From an uncultured Prevotella sp. (GTDB lineage Bacteria > Bacteroidota > Bacteroidia > Bacteroidales > Bacteroidaceae), in assembly GCA_900768785.1 (NCBI GenBank), contig CAAGEG010000021.1, positions 1 to 60,197 on the forward strand: a DNA stretch of 60,197 nucleotides, in the 5' to 3' direction. A program made the translations under genes and the position numbers. Below, piece by piece: positions 59,877-60,197 of this stretch. Every line of letters begins with the position of its first letter. The first letter of the stretch is position 1. The notes beneath the pieces were generated by a model. The model made no database searches and had not been told where the DNA came from. It saw nothing but the letters and a program-made list of their open reading frames with translations.

Positions 59877-60197
59877 GGCTAAGTCAAGAGAAAGCAGGGC
59901 GCAAGATGTGCATAAAGGAGCGTAAAGGGGCTGAAAAGCCAATGTAATAAGGTAAAAACAGTTATTTGCAACCTAATGACATTTGGATTTAACCATCCCT
60001 ATTCGCAGAGAGACGAGAAACTCATAAACATAAAGAGGATAGTACCCATAGAAGATGAGTGTCAACAATGAATAACGATGCGGAAGTTGGCACAGTTGGC
60101 ACAGTTGGCACAGTTGGCACGGCACGTATTTTAAATAGTAATTATTATAACTTATTGATAATCAATGATAGTAATATTTTTGAAGAAAAAACAAGGG
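59877..60197 (-). mobile_element. Palindromic-array element, copy 2 (runs off the window)
   Basis: Near-identical to the reverse complement of 43527-43839 across tail, array position and AT-rich centre. The array here has four 9-bp units (AGTTGGCAC, 60085-60120) instead of the three 8-bp units of copy 1. The outer arm lies beyond the window end. Confidence 0.78.

Larger units (their letters stand above)
59761..60197. other. Promoter region of the island and start of element copy 2
   Basis: About 115 bp of promoter DNA with the -7 box at 59789, then the repeat element to the window end. No coding frame. Confidence 0.6.

Overview
The window looks like the chromosome of a member of the Bacteroidales (phylum Bacteroidota), most likely a Prevotella-type organism. 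The DNA is AT-rich. At least fourteen intergenic regions carry the Bacteroidota -7 promoter box TAnnTTTG. The gene content fits as well: type III glutamine synthetase, LL-diaminopimelate aminotransferase, a bamA locus with three ompH/skp genes, candidate type IX secretion (T9SS) parts, an interpain-like C10 protease with BspA-type leucine-rich repeats, and several protein families known mainly from Bacteroidota. There is no phage, no recognisable transposase and no CRISPR array.

Layout. 1-0.6 kb: repeat-rich DNA with a gene remnant. 0.7-5.5 kb (minus): DUF975, ilvE, xseB, xseA, subtilase. 5.6-17.2 kb (plus): MATE exporter, cytidylate-kinase-like protein, phosphoesterase, then rfbB, a small sigma-region-4-like protein, purT, fdtA and fdtB (dTDP-3-amino-sugar synthesis), LUD protein, topB, and a PorE-like OmpA lipoprotein. 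17.3-22.3 kb (minus): DUF5056, ECF sigma factor and DUF6249, then a large C10 protease. 22.3-23.2 kb: an apparently structured non-coding region and tRNA-Arg(CCU). 23.3-25.8 kb (plus): TonB-dependent receptor. 26.1-36.6 kb (minus): metG, then an envelope-biogenesis operon read as DUF6242, porG-like, uppS, bamA, three ompH, murI. 36.7-37.5 kb: gene-poor, with a 31-codon membrane ORF. 37.5-43 kb: pckA, upp, korB, korA. 44-53.5 kb: a nitrogen-assimilation block, with glnN, porin, dapL and dapF reading left and glnB, amt and asnB reading right from a shared intergenic region. 53.5-55.5 kb: nitroreductase and alkD. 55.6-59.8 kb (minus): a compact, visibly more GC-rich operon of redox and envelope enzymes ending in its own AraC regulator; it looks acquired.

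How the parts fit. PorE-like and PorG-like proteins, BamA and Skp/OmpH chaperones would build and maintain the outer-membrane machinery that secretes cargo such as the C10 protease, which ends in a T9SS-type sorting domain. The P-II/Amt/AsnB/GSIII/DapL/DapF block links ammonium capture to amino acid and peptidoglycan precursor synthesis.

The most unusual content is in the non-coding DNA. (i) A family of degenerate 22-bp tandem repeats occurs at four separate sites, and one array supplies the stop codon of metG. (ii) A palindromic element has octamer or nonamer arrays as arms. Two near-identical copies lie in inverted orientation about 16 kb apart, around the nitrogen block and the AraC island, and a diverged relative lies at the window start with a different array unit. 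(iii) A minus-strand region at 22.3-22.8 kb folds into long rod-like helices and ends in a terminator, but matches no RNA family I recognise. (iv) Two short ORFs were found by direct translation: a 31-aa membrane peptide at 36.8 kb and a 58-aa ORF at 55.6 kb. All identities are from reading the sequence; no search was run.
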